A stretch of 64,000 nucleotides of DNA. Source: Prosthecobacter dejongeii. Lineage in GTDB: Bacteria; Verrucomicrobiota; Verrucomicrobiia; Verrucomicrobiales; Verrucomicrobiaceae. Made by a program: the position numbers and the translations under genes. Location: the NCBI RefSeq assembly GCF_014203045.1, contig NZ_JACHIF010000001.1:1-64000 (forward strand), given 5' to 3'. Shown here one piece after another: positions 38,301 through 47,033 of the stretch (positions within the stretch are counted from its first letter, which is position 1; each line of letters starts with the position of its first letter). Below the pieces are notes generated by a model. The model did not search any database and had not been told where the DNA came from. It saw only the letters and a list, made by a program, of their open reading frames with translations.

Positions 38301-38722
38301 TCATGATCCCCAGCGGTCATAGCGAAGAGGCCGCTATTTCCCTCCAGAACAACGCCCGTAAAATGAGTGGTGGGGAAAATCAGGCCCCCTTCTTTGTCTC
38401 CATGCTCGCCGCCTTCCACCGCGTCTATGACCTGGGGCGCAAGGACAGCCGACGGAACCTCGGATTGGTGGTCATGGACGAAGCCTTCTCCAAGCTCAGT
38501 GGTGATCGTATTGATGACTGCCTAGCCCTGGCCAGCAACTTCGGCCTCCAGCTCCTCCTCGCCTTCCCCATGGACCGCCTCGGCACCATGATTGACCACG
38601 CGGATACCGTCATCGAATGCCGCGTGGACCGCAAACGCGACGGCCAAGGCCGCGACATCCACATCGAAAACTGGGTGGTGCCGTGGAACAAAGACAAACT
38701 GCTGCAGGCGCTGGCGGGGTGA
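35354..38722 (+). CDS. jetC: Wadjet system SMC-like ATPase JetC
   Basis: MukB/SMC-type motor of 1122 residues that extrudes DNA loops. Walker A is GENGTGKSALLD (about 34-45) near the N-terminus. The ABC signature is RKMSGGENQ (about 1000-1008) and Walker B is LGLVVMDEAFSKL (about 1035-1047), in the split-head order of SMC proteins. Between them are long heptad coiled coils with a central interruption around 500-640 that should be the hinge. JetA and JetB would load on the heads. High GC and codon use look like the rest of the chromosome. A GTTAGGC heptamer occurs at 35510 and 37097. Confidence 0.96.
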   Translation: MDRPQRITLSRIIAINWYGFRRIIDVNGLALLCGENGTGKSALLDLVQFVLLGSKGTRFNRAATGDGKRPTGRDRDLRGYCLCDTNTKTKDGQPRYLRPSGVTIAALEFEWPLEEGGTEPRRETWGVRVEYEGPTSDARYVWFYTPGRLHWADVIREQDITKPDRQEMLAEDEFRVRVKRDLQGEHFGRLDTYLDEMGAREHLFFDRTQMNKTLPGAIAFQPVENFESFIRENILEPGLPEVKEVRRSLDALREAERRVDTLGDQLGFLQRIRTHHLSFSEARREEALFGHLRAALDHAESEEKFHRADSDLRLLRERHAEDKTNMAVAVKERDEAKARYDEVKLVAGRDDSLRKLNDLRRQRADLMPRIERLHHASRTAHEMLNERALHWDEWLRHGLRVGLNAKLERAELLPQLRNEEAHVGLEALPGLAREYDRISRLGEDWLRPKLEEVEELEKAEDELQRQLVSLSEGRTQATPLLDGLRARGNKAELFARVVEVKPEFEAWWPLLESVLGAHRQTVLVEDDCYLAAWEQFQKNSGTELLANAEELRELKPKAEKGSLAEMLETKHPTAHLLINHLLGQIIAVNSSTKLKMHEHAITQEGLLKQPGVRRHLSAEKELTLGEEGLRRMRKEREEGLERVRGFMNEFRREVHAVRSWLKRGQEYRLGEDSPKASAIELSQLPGLEANERQLEETIQLLATPEQDRQLQEMDELEMRLRGLEQRIGSLSTSVTAFVVNERQMLEQLDLCREEFQSATLSLHESLNSLPRGLAQDEIAAAMKAALEAGGTWQKRKDQSEYGRQYAHDRAERTRRDRNDERRKLAEAHPEYRHDFDAEEEDNARYDARCNDLESHQLSHYRQIAEERRREWEERLQSQVLDVLREKIDEATRTIKELSKILDQDIGRYRYRISQIRDRAQSAMWNLIENGLEGFNPSDELFASSKQEEITKAKEELMAAIDNPEDAKAQRLLDYRFYHRYDMLMIPSGHSEEAAISLQNNARKMSGGENQAPFFVSMLAAFHRVYDLGRKDSRRNLGLVVMDEAFSKLSGDRIDDCLALASNFGLQLLLAFPMDRLGTMIDHADTVIECRVDRKRDGQGRDIHIENWVVPWNKDKLLQALAG

Positions 38723-38743
38723 TCTTTCTTTATTTTACTCACT

Positions 38744-39982
38744 ATGCCACCAGCCTGGCTCCAGACTCTTTTCGAGAAATGGCGTGCCACGCGGGGGGAC
38801 AGACTGGCTCCAGCCAAGAACCCGTTCTCCACTCCCTGGCCAGAACTTCTAGAGGAAGCGGGCCTCAAGAGGGTCGAGGATCAACGTGCGGCGCAGCGTG
38901 ATTTGGAACAACTCCACAATCAAGGACGCCTCAAAAGCGTCACTCACGATTACCGTCTTTATTTGATTCAGAGGGTGCAAATTCCAATTGAGGCTGAACC
39001 ATGGCTCCAAGAAACTTTTGGCCACCGACCAGCCAGTGATCGCCATGCGCAGTCACTACTCACGGTCAAAGAATTTGAAGCCAAGCATCATCCTCGATTC
39101 CCTGAACTTTGGCAGCAGTGGTGTGGTCGAATCTATAAAACATTCGGGCAAGGCCTCAATGTCCCACCCCTCATGTGGAAAGCTCCCGAAAAAATGCGGG
39201 ATATGCTGGACCTGACTTTTCGATTTACCTCGGTTGCTTGGGCAGAGAATACACCCGTCCGCACCGCGAGTATCGCGCTAGGACTTGAAGGAGGAAGCAA
39301 AGAATTAGAGCCACGGAAAGCAAACCTCGAATCTTGTTTTAACTCTTTGTTCGGCAGACCTGTCACTTTAGAATCATGCGGCATTCAATTGACCGAGCCT
39401 AAAGTGGATGTCGCAGGGCAAATCACTCTGCATTCCTTTGATGAGAAGGACATCATCCATGCCCTGAAAGGAGTGGTCAGCCTGTCTCTAACGCCCGACA
39501 TAGAACAGGCCACACGCATCTCCACCCCAGCCACTCGAGTCCTCTTGGTGGAAAACAAAAAGACAACGCTTCCCCAACTAGCTTTAAAAAATAAAGCGGG
39601 CGGCACCTTGCTTATCGGCTGCAGTTTCCCCAACAGTGCCGTCCTCCGCTTGCTTGAATTGCTGCCACCAGATCTTCCCGTTTATCACTTTGGTGACACA
39701 GATCCTGCGGGTTTCCTCATCCTGGCTAAACTACGCGAACAGACAGGACGCAACATTCAACCATTCCTCATGCAGCATCGGCGTGGATCGGCAGCCATTG
39801 CGTTGACCGAGTATGATCGTAAAATTTTGCCAGGGCTGCTTGAAAATCCTTGGTTAGAGGATGTCCGAGCTGAGCTGGAATCCATCGCTTTCAGTCAGGA
39901 CAAAGGGCTTTATGAGCAGGAAAACCTGGGCCAGCCAGATCTCAACGAGTGGCCGTTTTACTCGGTAAGCGGCCTTGCATGA
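38744..39982 (+). CDS. jetD: Wadjet system TOPRIM nuclease JetD
   Basis: DUF3322/DUF2220 protein of 412 residues that cleaves the DNA (closed circular plasmids) held by the JetABC motor. The N-terminal part is winged-helix-like; the C-terminal TOPRIM shows the acidic residues in LLVENKKT (Glu about 269) and YHFGDTDPAGF (Asp-x-Asp about 318-320). It follows jetC by 21 bases. The segment is visibly poorer in GC than jetA-C (for example 39000-39300), hinting at a different recent history. The assignment is firm because the four genes stand in the canonical order. Confidence 0.95.
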   Translation: MPPAWLQTLFEKWRATRGDRLAPAKNPFSTPWPELLEEAGLKRVEDQRAAQRDLEQLHNQGRLKSVTHDYRLYLIQRVQIPIEAEPWLQETFGHRPASDRHAQSLLTVKEFEAKHHPRFPELWQQWCGRIYKTFGQGLNVPPLMWKAPEKMRDMLDLTFRFTSVAWAENTPVRTASIALGLEGGSKELEPRKANLESCFNSLFGRPVTLESCGIQLTEPKVDVAGQITLHSFDEKDIIHALKGVVSLSLTPDIEQATRISTPATRVLLVENKKTTLPQLALKNKAGGTLLIGCSFPNSAVLRLLELLPPDLPVYHFGDTDPAGFLILAKLREQTGRNIQPFLMQHRRGSAAIALTEYDRKILPGLLENPWLEDVRAELESIAFSQDKGLYEQENLGQPDLNEWPFYSVSGLA

Positions 39983-40011
39983 CCTCGCACTCGGCTCTTC
40001 TGTCGCCGTCC

Positions 40012-40887
40012 ATGAAAAGCATGACAGGATTTGGCCGGGGTGAGTCGCGGCAGGCAGCAGGCACCGCCTGGGTGGTGGAGTGCAGCAGTGTGAACCGGAA
40101 ACAACTGGAGGTCTCGGTCAATCTCCCACGTGATCTCCATGATCTGGAGACGCAGGTGCGCAATCAAGTAGCGGCGGCTTGCTCACGCGGGCGAGTCAAT
40201 GTGCTGATCCGCAGCGATGCCGCTGAAACATCTCACCTGCCGCAGGTGGATGAAGCCGTGGCGGCCAAGTATCTGGAGAACCTGCGCGCGCTGGCGGGCA
40301 AGCTGGGCATCTCACCCGAGATCAGCCTCAGCGAAATCATCCGCCTGCCGGGCGTGCTGGCGGGGGAATCTACCCCTGCTGATCCGGAAACGGCGTGGCC
40401 AGCCATTCAGGAGGCCCTGGCTGCTGCCCTTGAGCAACTACGCGCCATGCGCGGCACGGAAGGCCTGCACCTGCGGGAAGAAATGGAAACACGCCTGCTC
40501 AGCATCGAAGCTCATGCAGCGCTCATCGCTGAAAAAGCCCCACTGGTGCCAGAGCATCAACGCCAAGTGCTGCATCAGCGCCTGGAGCAGGCCGGGCTAC
40601 CGCTGCCACTGGACGATGAGCGCCTGCTCAAGGAGATCGCCCTGTTTGCCGACCGCACGGACATTTCCGAAGAGCTATCCCGCGCGGCCAGTCACCTGAA
40701 ACAGTTTCGCACTTATCTCGCCTCCGCAGAGCCCGTGGGCCGCAGCCTGGACTTCCTGGTGCAGGAGTTTTTCCGCGAGTTCAACACCATGGGCTCCAAG
40801 TGCAACAATGCCGAAATCGCCCACGCCGTGGTCAGTGCGAAGACGGAGTTGGAGAAGATTCGCGAGCAGGTACAAAATGTGGAGTGA
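40012..40887 (+). CDS. yicC: YicC-family endoribonuclease
   Basis: YicC/YloC family protein of 291 residues. It begins with the conserved MKSMTGFGRGE and has the C-terminal DUF1732 part with RSLDFLVQEFFREFNTMGSK. E. coli YicC is an endoribonuclease involved in small-RNA turnover; in many genomes it stands before gmk, which is not the case here. ATG 40012 is chosen (frame open to 39949), 29 bases after jetD. Its last 56 bases overlap the 3' end of the MFS gene on the other strand. Confidence 0.93.
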   Translation: MKSMTGFGRGESRQAAGTAWVVECSSVNRKQLEVSVNLPRDLHDLETQVRNQVAAACSRGRVNVLIRSDAAETSHLPQVDEAVAAKYLENLRALAGKLGISPEISLSEIIRLPGVLAGESTPADPETAWPAIQEALAAALEQLRAMRGTEGLHLREEMETRLLSIEAHAALIAEKAPLVPEHQRQVLHQRLEQAGLPLPLDDERLLKEIALFADRTDISEELSRAASHLKQFRTYLASAEPVGRSLDFLVQEFFREFNTMGSKCNNAEIAHAVVSAKTELEKIREQVQNVE

Positions 40888-42088
40888 CGCCACGCAGCGC
40901 GCGGAAAGCCAGGAACAAGGCGAAAGTGGTGAGCACGGCGCTGGCAAAAAAAGCCACACCGGGAAGATGCACGGGTGCTTCTTTGCTCACGAAGTAGCCA
41001 AATAAACCCGTACACATGGGCGGGCCCACGATGCCCGCCACACTGGCCAAGCTGGTGAGGGAACCCTGCAGTCCCCCTTGCTGATCATCCGGCACACTGC
41101 GCGACATGAGCCCCTGCACCGCCGGGCCCGCCACACCCGATAAACTGCCCACCAGGATGCAGGCGTAGATCATCCAGCCTTCCGTGGCCAGGCCATAGCA
41201 GACATACATCACCGTTCCCAGGGCCAGTCCGATCAGGGCCGTTTTCACCTCCCCCAGACGGTCCACAATCACACGCGCCAGGCCGCCTTGGACGATCGCC
41301 GCCATCACGCCCACGAAGGCCAGGGAAAGCCCTGTCGCCTTGGTATCCCAGCCATAACGATAACTCGTGTAAAGCACCCAGATCGCCGGATAAACCTGAT
41401 GCCCCAGGGTAAAGAGAAAGCTGGTGGTGATGAGTCCCAGCACACTGGGGAAACGACGTAGCGCCATGAGAGAACCAACCGGATTACTCTTGGCCCAACT
41501 AAAAGTACGTTTATTTTCTGGAGCTAGCGACTCTGGCAGCACAAAGACCCCATAGAGCCAGTTCACTAGGGTCAGCGCCCCAGCGGCGAGAAAAGGCACC
41601 TTCAGGCCGTAATCCCCCAGCCAACCGCCCAGCGCAGGCCCGATGATGAAGCCGATGCCAAAAGCGGCACCGATGAGACCAAAGTTCGCCGCGCGTTTCT
41701 CCGGCGGACTGATATCTGCGATGTAGGCCGTCCCAGCAGCGAAATTGGCCCCTGTGATCCCGGCAATGATGCGGCCCACGACAAACCAGGTCAAATTCGG
41801 CGCGTAGGCAATGAGCAAGTAGTCCAGCCCCGACCCAAAAAGCGAGATGAGGATCACCGGCCGCCGGCCAAACCGGTCTGACAGACTGCCGATCAACGGT
41901 GCGAAGAGAAACTGCATCAGCGCATAGGTGGAATGCAGGAGTCCATACGTCGTCGAAGCGGTCGTCACATCCCCACCCTGATATTGCTCGATCAACTTGG
42001 GCAAGATGGGCACGATGAGACCAATCCCTAGAATATCGAGAGCGAGGGTGACGAAGATAAAACCAAGGGCAGGTCGGCGGCTGGACAT
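40832..42088 (-). CDS. MFS drug/metabolite transporter (TetA-like)
   Basis: Twelve-helix major-facilitator transporter of about 418 residues. The MFS motif A appears as [14 protein letters not shown] after helix 2, with [21 protein letters not shown] in helices 4/5 as in TetA-type tetracycline exporters. A hydrophilic loop ([12 protein letters not shown]) separates the two halves. Start: ATG at 42088 or 42100; the frame extends to 42292, but that overlaps the divergent protease start and is not membrane-like. The C-terminal [10 protein letters not shown]... tail overlaps the yicC 3' end. Substrate unknown. Confidence 0.88.
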   Translation of the reverse strand: MSSRRPALGFIFVTLALDILGIGLIVPILPKLIEQYQGGDVTTASTTYGLLHSTYALMQFLFAPLIGSLSDRFGRRPVILISLFGSGLDYLLIAYAPNLTWFVVGRIIAGITGANFAAGTAYIADISPPEKRAANFGLIGAAFGIGFIIGPALGGWLGDYGLKVPFLAAGALTLVNWLYGVFVLPESLAPENKRTFSWAKSNPVGSLMALRRFPSVLGLITTSFLFTLGHQVYPAIWVLYTSYRYGWDTKATGLSLAFVGVMAAIVQGGLARVIVDRLGEVKTALIGLALGTVMYVCYGLATEGWMIYACILVGSLSGVAGPAVQGLMSRSVPDDQQGGLQGSLTSLASVAGIVGPPMCTGLFGYFVSKEAPVHLPGVAFFASAVLTTFALFLAFRALRGVTPHFVPARESSPTPSSH

Positions 42089-42257
42089 AGCGGGCCGCAT
42101 CCATGCGCATGAAAGCGCCTGAGTGCAAATGACAGCTCCTTGACTCAGTCCTCCTTTTCCAGGCCGCTGGGTCTGTTTGCAGATTGCACAAACGTTCAAA
42201 AATACAGCTGGGAAAAAAGAATGAACCTTCCACGAATCTAGGGCATCATAGGCCGTC

Positions 42258-45200
42258 ATGGTTTCCTCCACTGCGCCCCTGCGGCTCATCATCGCCTTGC
42301 TATCTTTGACGGTAGCCGTGGTGCAAGGTCAGACGCGGACAGAGCAGGTGGAGGGGGAGGTCATCGTCACCTTCAAGTCCACCGCCACACGCCGCTCCGC
42401 CGAGTCCACTCTAGCGCGACGTTCCCTGCGTTTTGAGCGGCAGTTTCCAGAGATCTCCGCACTCCGGCGCAAGCCCATGGGCCTGGTGCGAAAACAGGGG
42501 CGTAAAACCCAGGACCTCATCCAGGAACTGAAAGCCGACCCCACGGTGGAAACCGTCGAGCCAAATTACCTCCGCTGGGTGCAGGCTACGCCTAACGACA
42601 CACGTTTCAGTGAGCAATGGTCCCTACAAAACACCGGCCAGACTGTGAATGGCACCAAGGGCACCAGTGGAGCAGACATCAAATATCTGCAGGCCATGGA
42701 AAAAGCCCGCACACCCACCGGCGAGATGGTCATCGCCGTCATAGACACAGGCGTGGATGTGGAACACCCCGATCTAGTCCCCCGCATGTGGGTGAATACG
42801 CTGGAGACGCCTAACAATAACCGTGACGACGACGGCAATGGCTATACCGATGACTACTACGGTTACGACTTTGCGGGAGATCTCTCCAATCCCATGGATT
42901 CAGGTGACCATGGCACCCATGTGGCCGGCACGATAGCCGCCCAAGGAAATAACAACCTCGGCCTCATCGGCGTGCAGGATCAGGTGAAAATCATGGCCCT
43001 GAAAGTCTCCAGTGATGGTGATGTCATCAGCAGCTCTGGCGTGATCGAAGCCGTCGAATACGCCGTGGCCATGAAGCGCCGGGGCGTGCCCATCGTGGCC
43101 TTGAATGCCTCGTATGGCGGAGGGGGCTTCAGCACCGCAGAAAGAGATTCCATCGCCACGGCCGGAGCGGAGGGCATCATCATGTGCGCAGCGGCTGGCA
43201 ATGACACCTCCAACAACAATCTTTCCCCCAGCTATCCAGCCTCCTACGATGTTTCAAACATCATCGCTGTGGCCTCCACCGATTCCAAAGACGCGCTCTC
43301 CAGCTTCTCAAATTATGGTAGCACTTCCGTGGATATCGCCGCTCCCGGCACCAGCATCTTATCCACAAAACCCAGGAGCATCGCCGTTACAGTCGGCAGC
43401 AAAAAGTATGAAACCCTGCCCATCACCTTTGCCGGGCAGACCACGGGCCTCAGCGGAAGAATTTACGACTGCGGCATTGGCAATCCCACAGAGTTTCCCG
43501 CCGCCGTCAGTGGCCAGATCGCCCTCATCGCGCGTGGCACTTTGACCTTCGCGGAAAAGGTCACTCACGCCCAGGCTGCCGGGGCCAAAGCCGTGCTGGT
43601 TTACAACAATGTGGACGGTCCTTTCCTGGGCACGCTGGGCAGCGCTGGCAGTTGGATCCCCGCCGTGTCTCTGACGCGTGCAGATGGTCTCGCCATCAAG
43701 GCCCTGGCATTGCCTGTAAATTGCACCTGGGAGCTTGAGTTCGGCTATCAGTTTCTCAGTGGCACCTCCATGGCCACGCCTCATGTGTCTGGAGCCGTGG
43801 CCTTTGCCGCACTGAATTTCCCCAATGATACAGTGACTCAGCGCATCGCCCGCATCCTCAACAATGTGGACGTCAAATCCAGCCTTCAAGGCAAAGTGAA
43901 GACGTCTGGGCGACTGAACTTAAACCGTATCGTGGATGCAGACCAAGATGACACCGCAGACTGGCTAGCCTCCGCCCTTACCATCCTCAATCCGAACGCG
44001 CTCAAAGGCGGCGTCATCGGCATGCCCTACACGGAGACTTTGACGACCCAGCAAGGCACTGCGCCCTTCACCTTCACTGTCACACAAGGAGCCTTGCCGG
44101 CAGGGCTGACCCTCACCACCAGCGGTGCACTCAGTGGGCAAGCGACAGTGGCAGGCTCCTTCAACTTCACGGTGTTAGTCACGGATGGACTCAACCGTAC
44201 CGGAGGTAAAAACTTCACCCTCACCATCGCTGCCACAGCCCCCCAGATCACCACCGCAGACCCACTGCCACAGGGTAGCACGGGGGCCCCCTACACCACG
44301 CCTCTCATGGGCAGCGGTGGCACAGCTTCCTACACCTGGAGCCTTCTCTCCGGCAGCCTGCCCGCAGGGTTCACCCTCAGCAGTAGCGGCCTGCTCACGG
44401 GCCTGCCCACAGAAGCGCTAACCACAAGTTTCACGGTGAAGCTGACGGATGCGCACCAACTCACCGCTGAAAAGGAGCTGCATCTCACCGTCACCCTTTC
44501 CCCCATCACCATCACCACAGGCTCCGCCCTGCCCTACGGCATCCGTGCCGAGCCCTACCTGCAATCCCTCTTCGCAGAAGGCGGCCAGGCCCCCTACACC
44601 TGGACCCTCGGCAGTGGCAGCTTGCCGCCCGGCATCCAGCTCAGCACCACTGGATTCCTCCAAGGAAAGCCGACTACCGCCGGTAACTACAGCTTCCGCG
44701 CGCAGCTCAGTGATGAAAATGACGTCATCACCTCCAAGTCCTTCACCGTGGAAATACGCAGCGTCTTCGAGCGTCCCGTGATGAATCCTCTGGTCTTAGG
44801 GAGCACCTTTCTCGGGGCTCAATACAGCGCCAGAATCAGTGCTACCAATTACCCCAAAAGTTTCTCCCTCAAAGGCCTGCCCAAAGGCCTAACTTACAAT
44901 GCCAAAACCGGGATCATCAGTGGTCGCCCCCAGGTTTCTGGAGATTTCCCACTCACCGCCACAGCCACGAATCCCGCTGGAACCAGTCTCCTCGCCGCCA
45001 CAGGTCAGCTCACCGTGCGCGGTCTCGATCCTGCATGGATCGGGAGTTTTTCAGGCCTCATTTCTCCGCATGGCGATGTGAATCGAAACCTGGGCAGCCG
45101 CATCACACTCACCACGACAGCGCTAGGTTCCTACACGCTGAAAGTCACCACCGGGGCCACCACCAAAAGCCTCGTCGGGTTTCTATCCGAAGCTGCGCCT

Positions 45201-46139
45201 CAAATCTCCGTTACGGTGAATGACCAACCGTTAGACCTCACACTGGATGGCAGCAATCAACTCCTGGAAGGCACTCACGGCGTGGCCCTCATCGAAGGCT
45301 GGCGCAATCCCTGGCATGCGAAAAACCTGCCCGCCACGCTTCACGCAGGCTATTACAGCGCGGCCCTTCAGCTCACGGAACCGGGTGACCAAAGCCAAGC
45401 AGCCATCCCTCAAGGCAGCGGCTACCTCACCGCCCGCATCAGCACCGCAGGCATCGTCACCATCGCCGGACGCACGGCCACTGGAGACAACTTGACCAGC
45501 TCATTCGGACTGGGGCCTGAGGGCCAGACGGGCGTGTATCAATCTCTCTACAAGCACAAAGGCTCCCTGACAGGCCCCTTTACCGTGAATCTCGCAGAAG
45601 GCAACGCCCCCGTGGGTAACCACCTAACAGGAAGTTTGACCTGGAGTAAACCTTCAGACACCTCACGCACCTACGGGCCCGGCTTCAGCGACCTCAAACT
45701 CGGCCTAACTGGAGGTTACCTCGCGCTTAAATCCTCCGGCAGCATCGTGCAGGGCATCCCCCAGCCTGGCAGCCCTGCCTTGACCTTCACCGAGGCGGGC
45801 CTGGACCTCTCCGATACGGAGCCCGATGTAGCAGCCTTTGACTACAGCAGCACCTACGTGGTGAAAATGCCACTGGCTGGCAGCCACGGGAATCCTGCCC
45901 GTGCCATCCTCACCCTCAATAAAGCTACGGGCACCGTCACGGGCAGCTTCACGCTGGCAGAGCAAGATTCCCCGCTGAAACGCAAAGCCAGCTTCTTCGG
46001 CATGGTGGTTCCGCAGCCCTCCGGTGAGGTACGTGCGCAGGGTTACTTCCTCCTGCCACAGTTGCCCGTGGGTGAACAAAAAGCGACCACAACCCCCATT
46101 TTGAGTGGGGGCATGCAGGTGCGGCAAGCCCTGCCGTAA
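42258..46139 (+). CDS. Secreted S8 subtilisin-like protease with PA and He_PIG domains
   Basis: Exported serine protease of 1293 residues. Signal peptide about 1-24; an I9-like propeptide to about 105; catalytic Asp163 (AVIDTGVDVEHPD), His218 (DHGTHVAGT) and Ser504 (SGTSMATPHVSG). A PA-type insertion sits between His and Ser (roughly 380-490). After the catalytic domain come about four repeats of a He_PIG-like Ig domain (about 575-935, with recurring GxLPxGL and SGxLxG turns) and a C-terminal beta-rich domain of about 350 residues typical of verrucomicrobial surface proteins. Likely cell-surface or extracellular, degrading proteins. It is divergent from the MFS gene. Confidence 0.93.
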   Translation: MVSSTAPLRLIIALLSLTVAVVQGQTRTEQVEGEVIVTFKSTATRRSAESTLARRSLRFERQFPEISALRRKPMGLVRKQGRKTQDLIQELKADPTVETVEPNYLRWVQATPNDTRFSEQWSLQNTGQTVNGTKGTSGADIKYLQAMEKARTPTGEMVIAVIDTGVDVEHPDLVPRMWVNTLETPNNNRDDDGNGYTDDYYGYDFAGDLSNPMDSGDHGTHVAGTIAAQGNNNLGLIGVQDQVKIMALKVSSDGDVISSSGVIEAVEYAVAMKRRGVPIVALNASYGGGGFSTAERDSIATAGAEGIIMCAAAGNDTSNNNLSPSYPASYDVSNIIAVASTDSKDALSSFSNYGSTSVDIAAPGTSILSTKPRSIAVTVGSKKYETLPITFAGQTTGLSGRIYDCGIGNPTEFPAAVSGQIALIARGTLTFAEKVTHAQAAGAKAVLVYNNVDGPFLGTLGSAGSWIPAVSLTRADGLAIKALALPVNCTWELEFGYQFLSGTSMATPHVSGAVAFAALNFPNDTVTQRIARILNNVDVKSSLQGKVKTSGRLNLNRIVDADQDDTADWLASALTILNPNALKGGVIGMPYTETLTTQQGTAPFTFTVTQGALPAGLTLTTSGALSGQATVAGSFNFTVLVTDGLNRTGGKNFTLTIAATAPQITTADPLPQGSTGAPYTTPLMGSGGTASYTWSLLSGSLPAGFTLSSSGLLTGLPTEALTTSFTVKLTDAHQLTAEKELHLTVTLSPITITTGSALPYGIRAEPYLQSLFAEGGQAPYTWTLGSGSLPPGIQLSTTGFLQGKPTTAGNYSFRAQLSDENDVITSKSFTVEIRSVFERPVMNPLVLGSTFLGAQYSARISATNYPKSFSLKGLPKGLTYNAKTGIISGRPQVSGDFPLTATATNPAGTSLLAATGQLTVRGLDPAWIGSFSGLISPHGDVNRNLGSRITLTTTALGSYTLKVTTGATTKSLVGFLSEAAPQISVTVNDQPLDLTLDGSNQLLEGTHGVALIEGWRNPWHAKNLPATLHAGYYSAALQLTEPGDQSQAAIPQGSGYLTARISTAGIVTIAGRTATGDNLTSSFGLGPEGQTGVYQSLYKHKGSLTGPFTVNLAEGNAPVGNHLTGSLTWSKPSDTSRTYGPGFSDLKLGLTGGYLALKSSGSIVQGIPQPGSPALTFTEAGLDLSDTEPDVAAFDYSSTYVVKMPLAGSHGNPARAILTLNKATGTVTGSFTLAEQDSPLKRKASFFGMVVPQPSGEVRAQGYFLLPQLPVGEQKATTTPILSGGMQVRQALP

Positions 46140-46206
46140 GATTCCTTCATTTCGTGCAGAACCAGTCGCTCATCCGTGGGTTGAAGGACTTCACACGCCA
46201 CCCACC

Positions 46207-46980
46207 ATGAATCCCGCCCCTTTCCACATCCGCTTTGACCGCCGTCGTCTTTTGCAGAGCCTCCTGCTGACCACGGGCGGCATCATCACCAGCTCCATCT
46301 ATGCAGAAGCTCTCACGCTGACACCGCGTGCCACAGAAGGCCCGTATTACCCAGATCATCTACCGCTGGATCAAGACAATGACCTTCTGCAAATCCAAGG
46401 AAACGCGGCACAAGCCGTCGGCACGGTGACGGAATTCGGGGGGCGGCTGCTGAACGTGGATGGCCAGCCCATCCAGGATGCCTTGATCGAGCTGTGGCAG
46501 GCGGATAACAATGGATGCTACATCCACAGCCGTGGCACCCAGCGTGGCAAAGAGCGCGATCCCCAGTTCCAGGGTTACGGCAAGATCGTCACCAATGAAA
46601 AGGGTGAATACCGCTTCCGCACCATCAAGCCCGGCCTCTACACCGGGCGCACCATTCACTGGCATGTGGCGGTGAAACAGGGGGATAAACGCATGCTCAC
46701 CACCCAGCTCTACATCGCTGGCGTGCCGCAGAATGATCGCGATGGCGTCCTCCGTAGCATGGGCACGGAGGCGCAGCGCCTCTCGGTGATCCGTGAGTTT
46801 AAGCCCAAACAAACCGGCAGTGCTGACCTCGTCGGCACCTGGGACATTGTTCTCGGCAGTACCCCAGAAGACCCGGAACAGCGCCGTGGCCCTGGTGGCC
46901 CTCCACCGAAAGGCGGCCGCCCACCTCGGGGTGAAGGGCCACCTCCAGGTGGCCCCGGTGGCCCACCACCTGCCCGGTAA
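46207..46980 (+). CDS. Exported intradiol ring-cleavage dioxygenase-like protein
   Basis: About 257 residues. An RR-type leader (FDRRRLLQSLLLTTGGIITS) suggests Tat export. The dioxygenase fold is visible with non-haem Fe(III) ligands: Tyr in TEGPYYPDH, Tyr in FQGYGKIVTNEKGEY and the two His in TIHWHVAV. Intradiol enzymes open catechol rings between the hydroxyls, usually in the cytoplasm; an exported form could act on phenolics or lignin-like substrates, which is inference. The last about 30 residues are a Pro/Gly/Arg-rich tail of unknown role. ATG 46207 is chosen; the frame is open back to 46105. Confidence 0.88.
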   Translation: MNPAPFHIRFDRRRLLQSLLLTTGGIITSSIYAEALTLTPRATEGPYYPDHLPLDQDNDLLQIQGNAAQAVGTVTEFGGRLLNVDGQPIQDALIELWQADNNGCYIHSRGTQRGKERDPQFQGYGKIVTNEKGEYRFRTIKPGLYTGRTIHWHVAVKQGDKRMLTTQLYIAGVPQNDRDGVLRSMGTEAQRLSVIREFKPKQTGSADLVGTWDIVLGSTPEDPEQRRGPGGPPPKGGRPPRGEGPPPGGPGGPPPAR

Positions 46981-46992
46981 AGCCACCGCTGT

Positions 46993-47030
46993 GGCTCAGC
47001 CCAGGTCACCGCAAGATCCTGGGCTGAGCC
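46993..47030. terminator. 13-bp inverted repeat between convergent genes
   Basis: GGCTCAGCCCAGG (46993-47005) and CCTGGGCTGAGCC (47018-47030), perfect 13-bp arms with a 12-base loop, lying between the dioxygenase and kdgK stop codons. Probably a bidirectional transcription stop, but neither side has a T-tract. Confidence 0.65.
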
Positions 47031-47033
47031 AGG

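Noticed and set aside
37097..38419. Minus-strand open frame (440 aa) opposite jetC
   Set aside because: Antisense to the SMC coiled coil; hydrophobicity is an artefact of reversed charged codons.
33213..39982. JetABCD genes as a housekeeping MukBEF condensin
   Set aside because: The fourth gene with a TOPRIM nuclease and the short JetB are specific to Wadjet, and the operon stands in an accessory-looking region.
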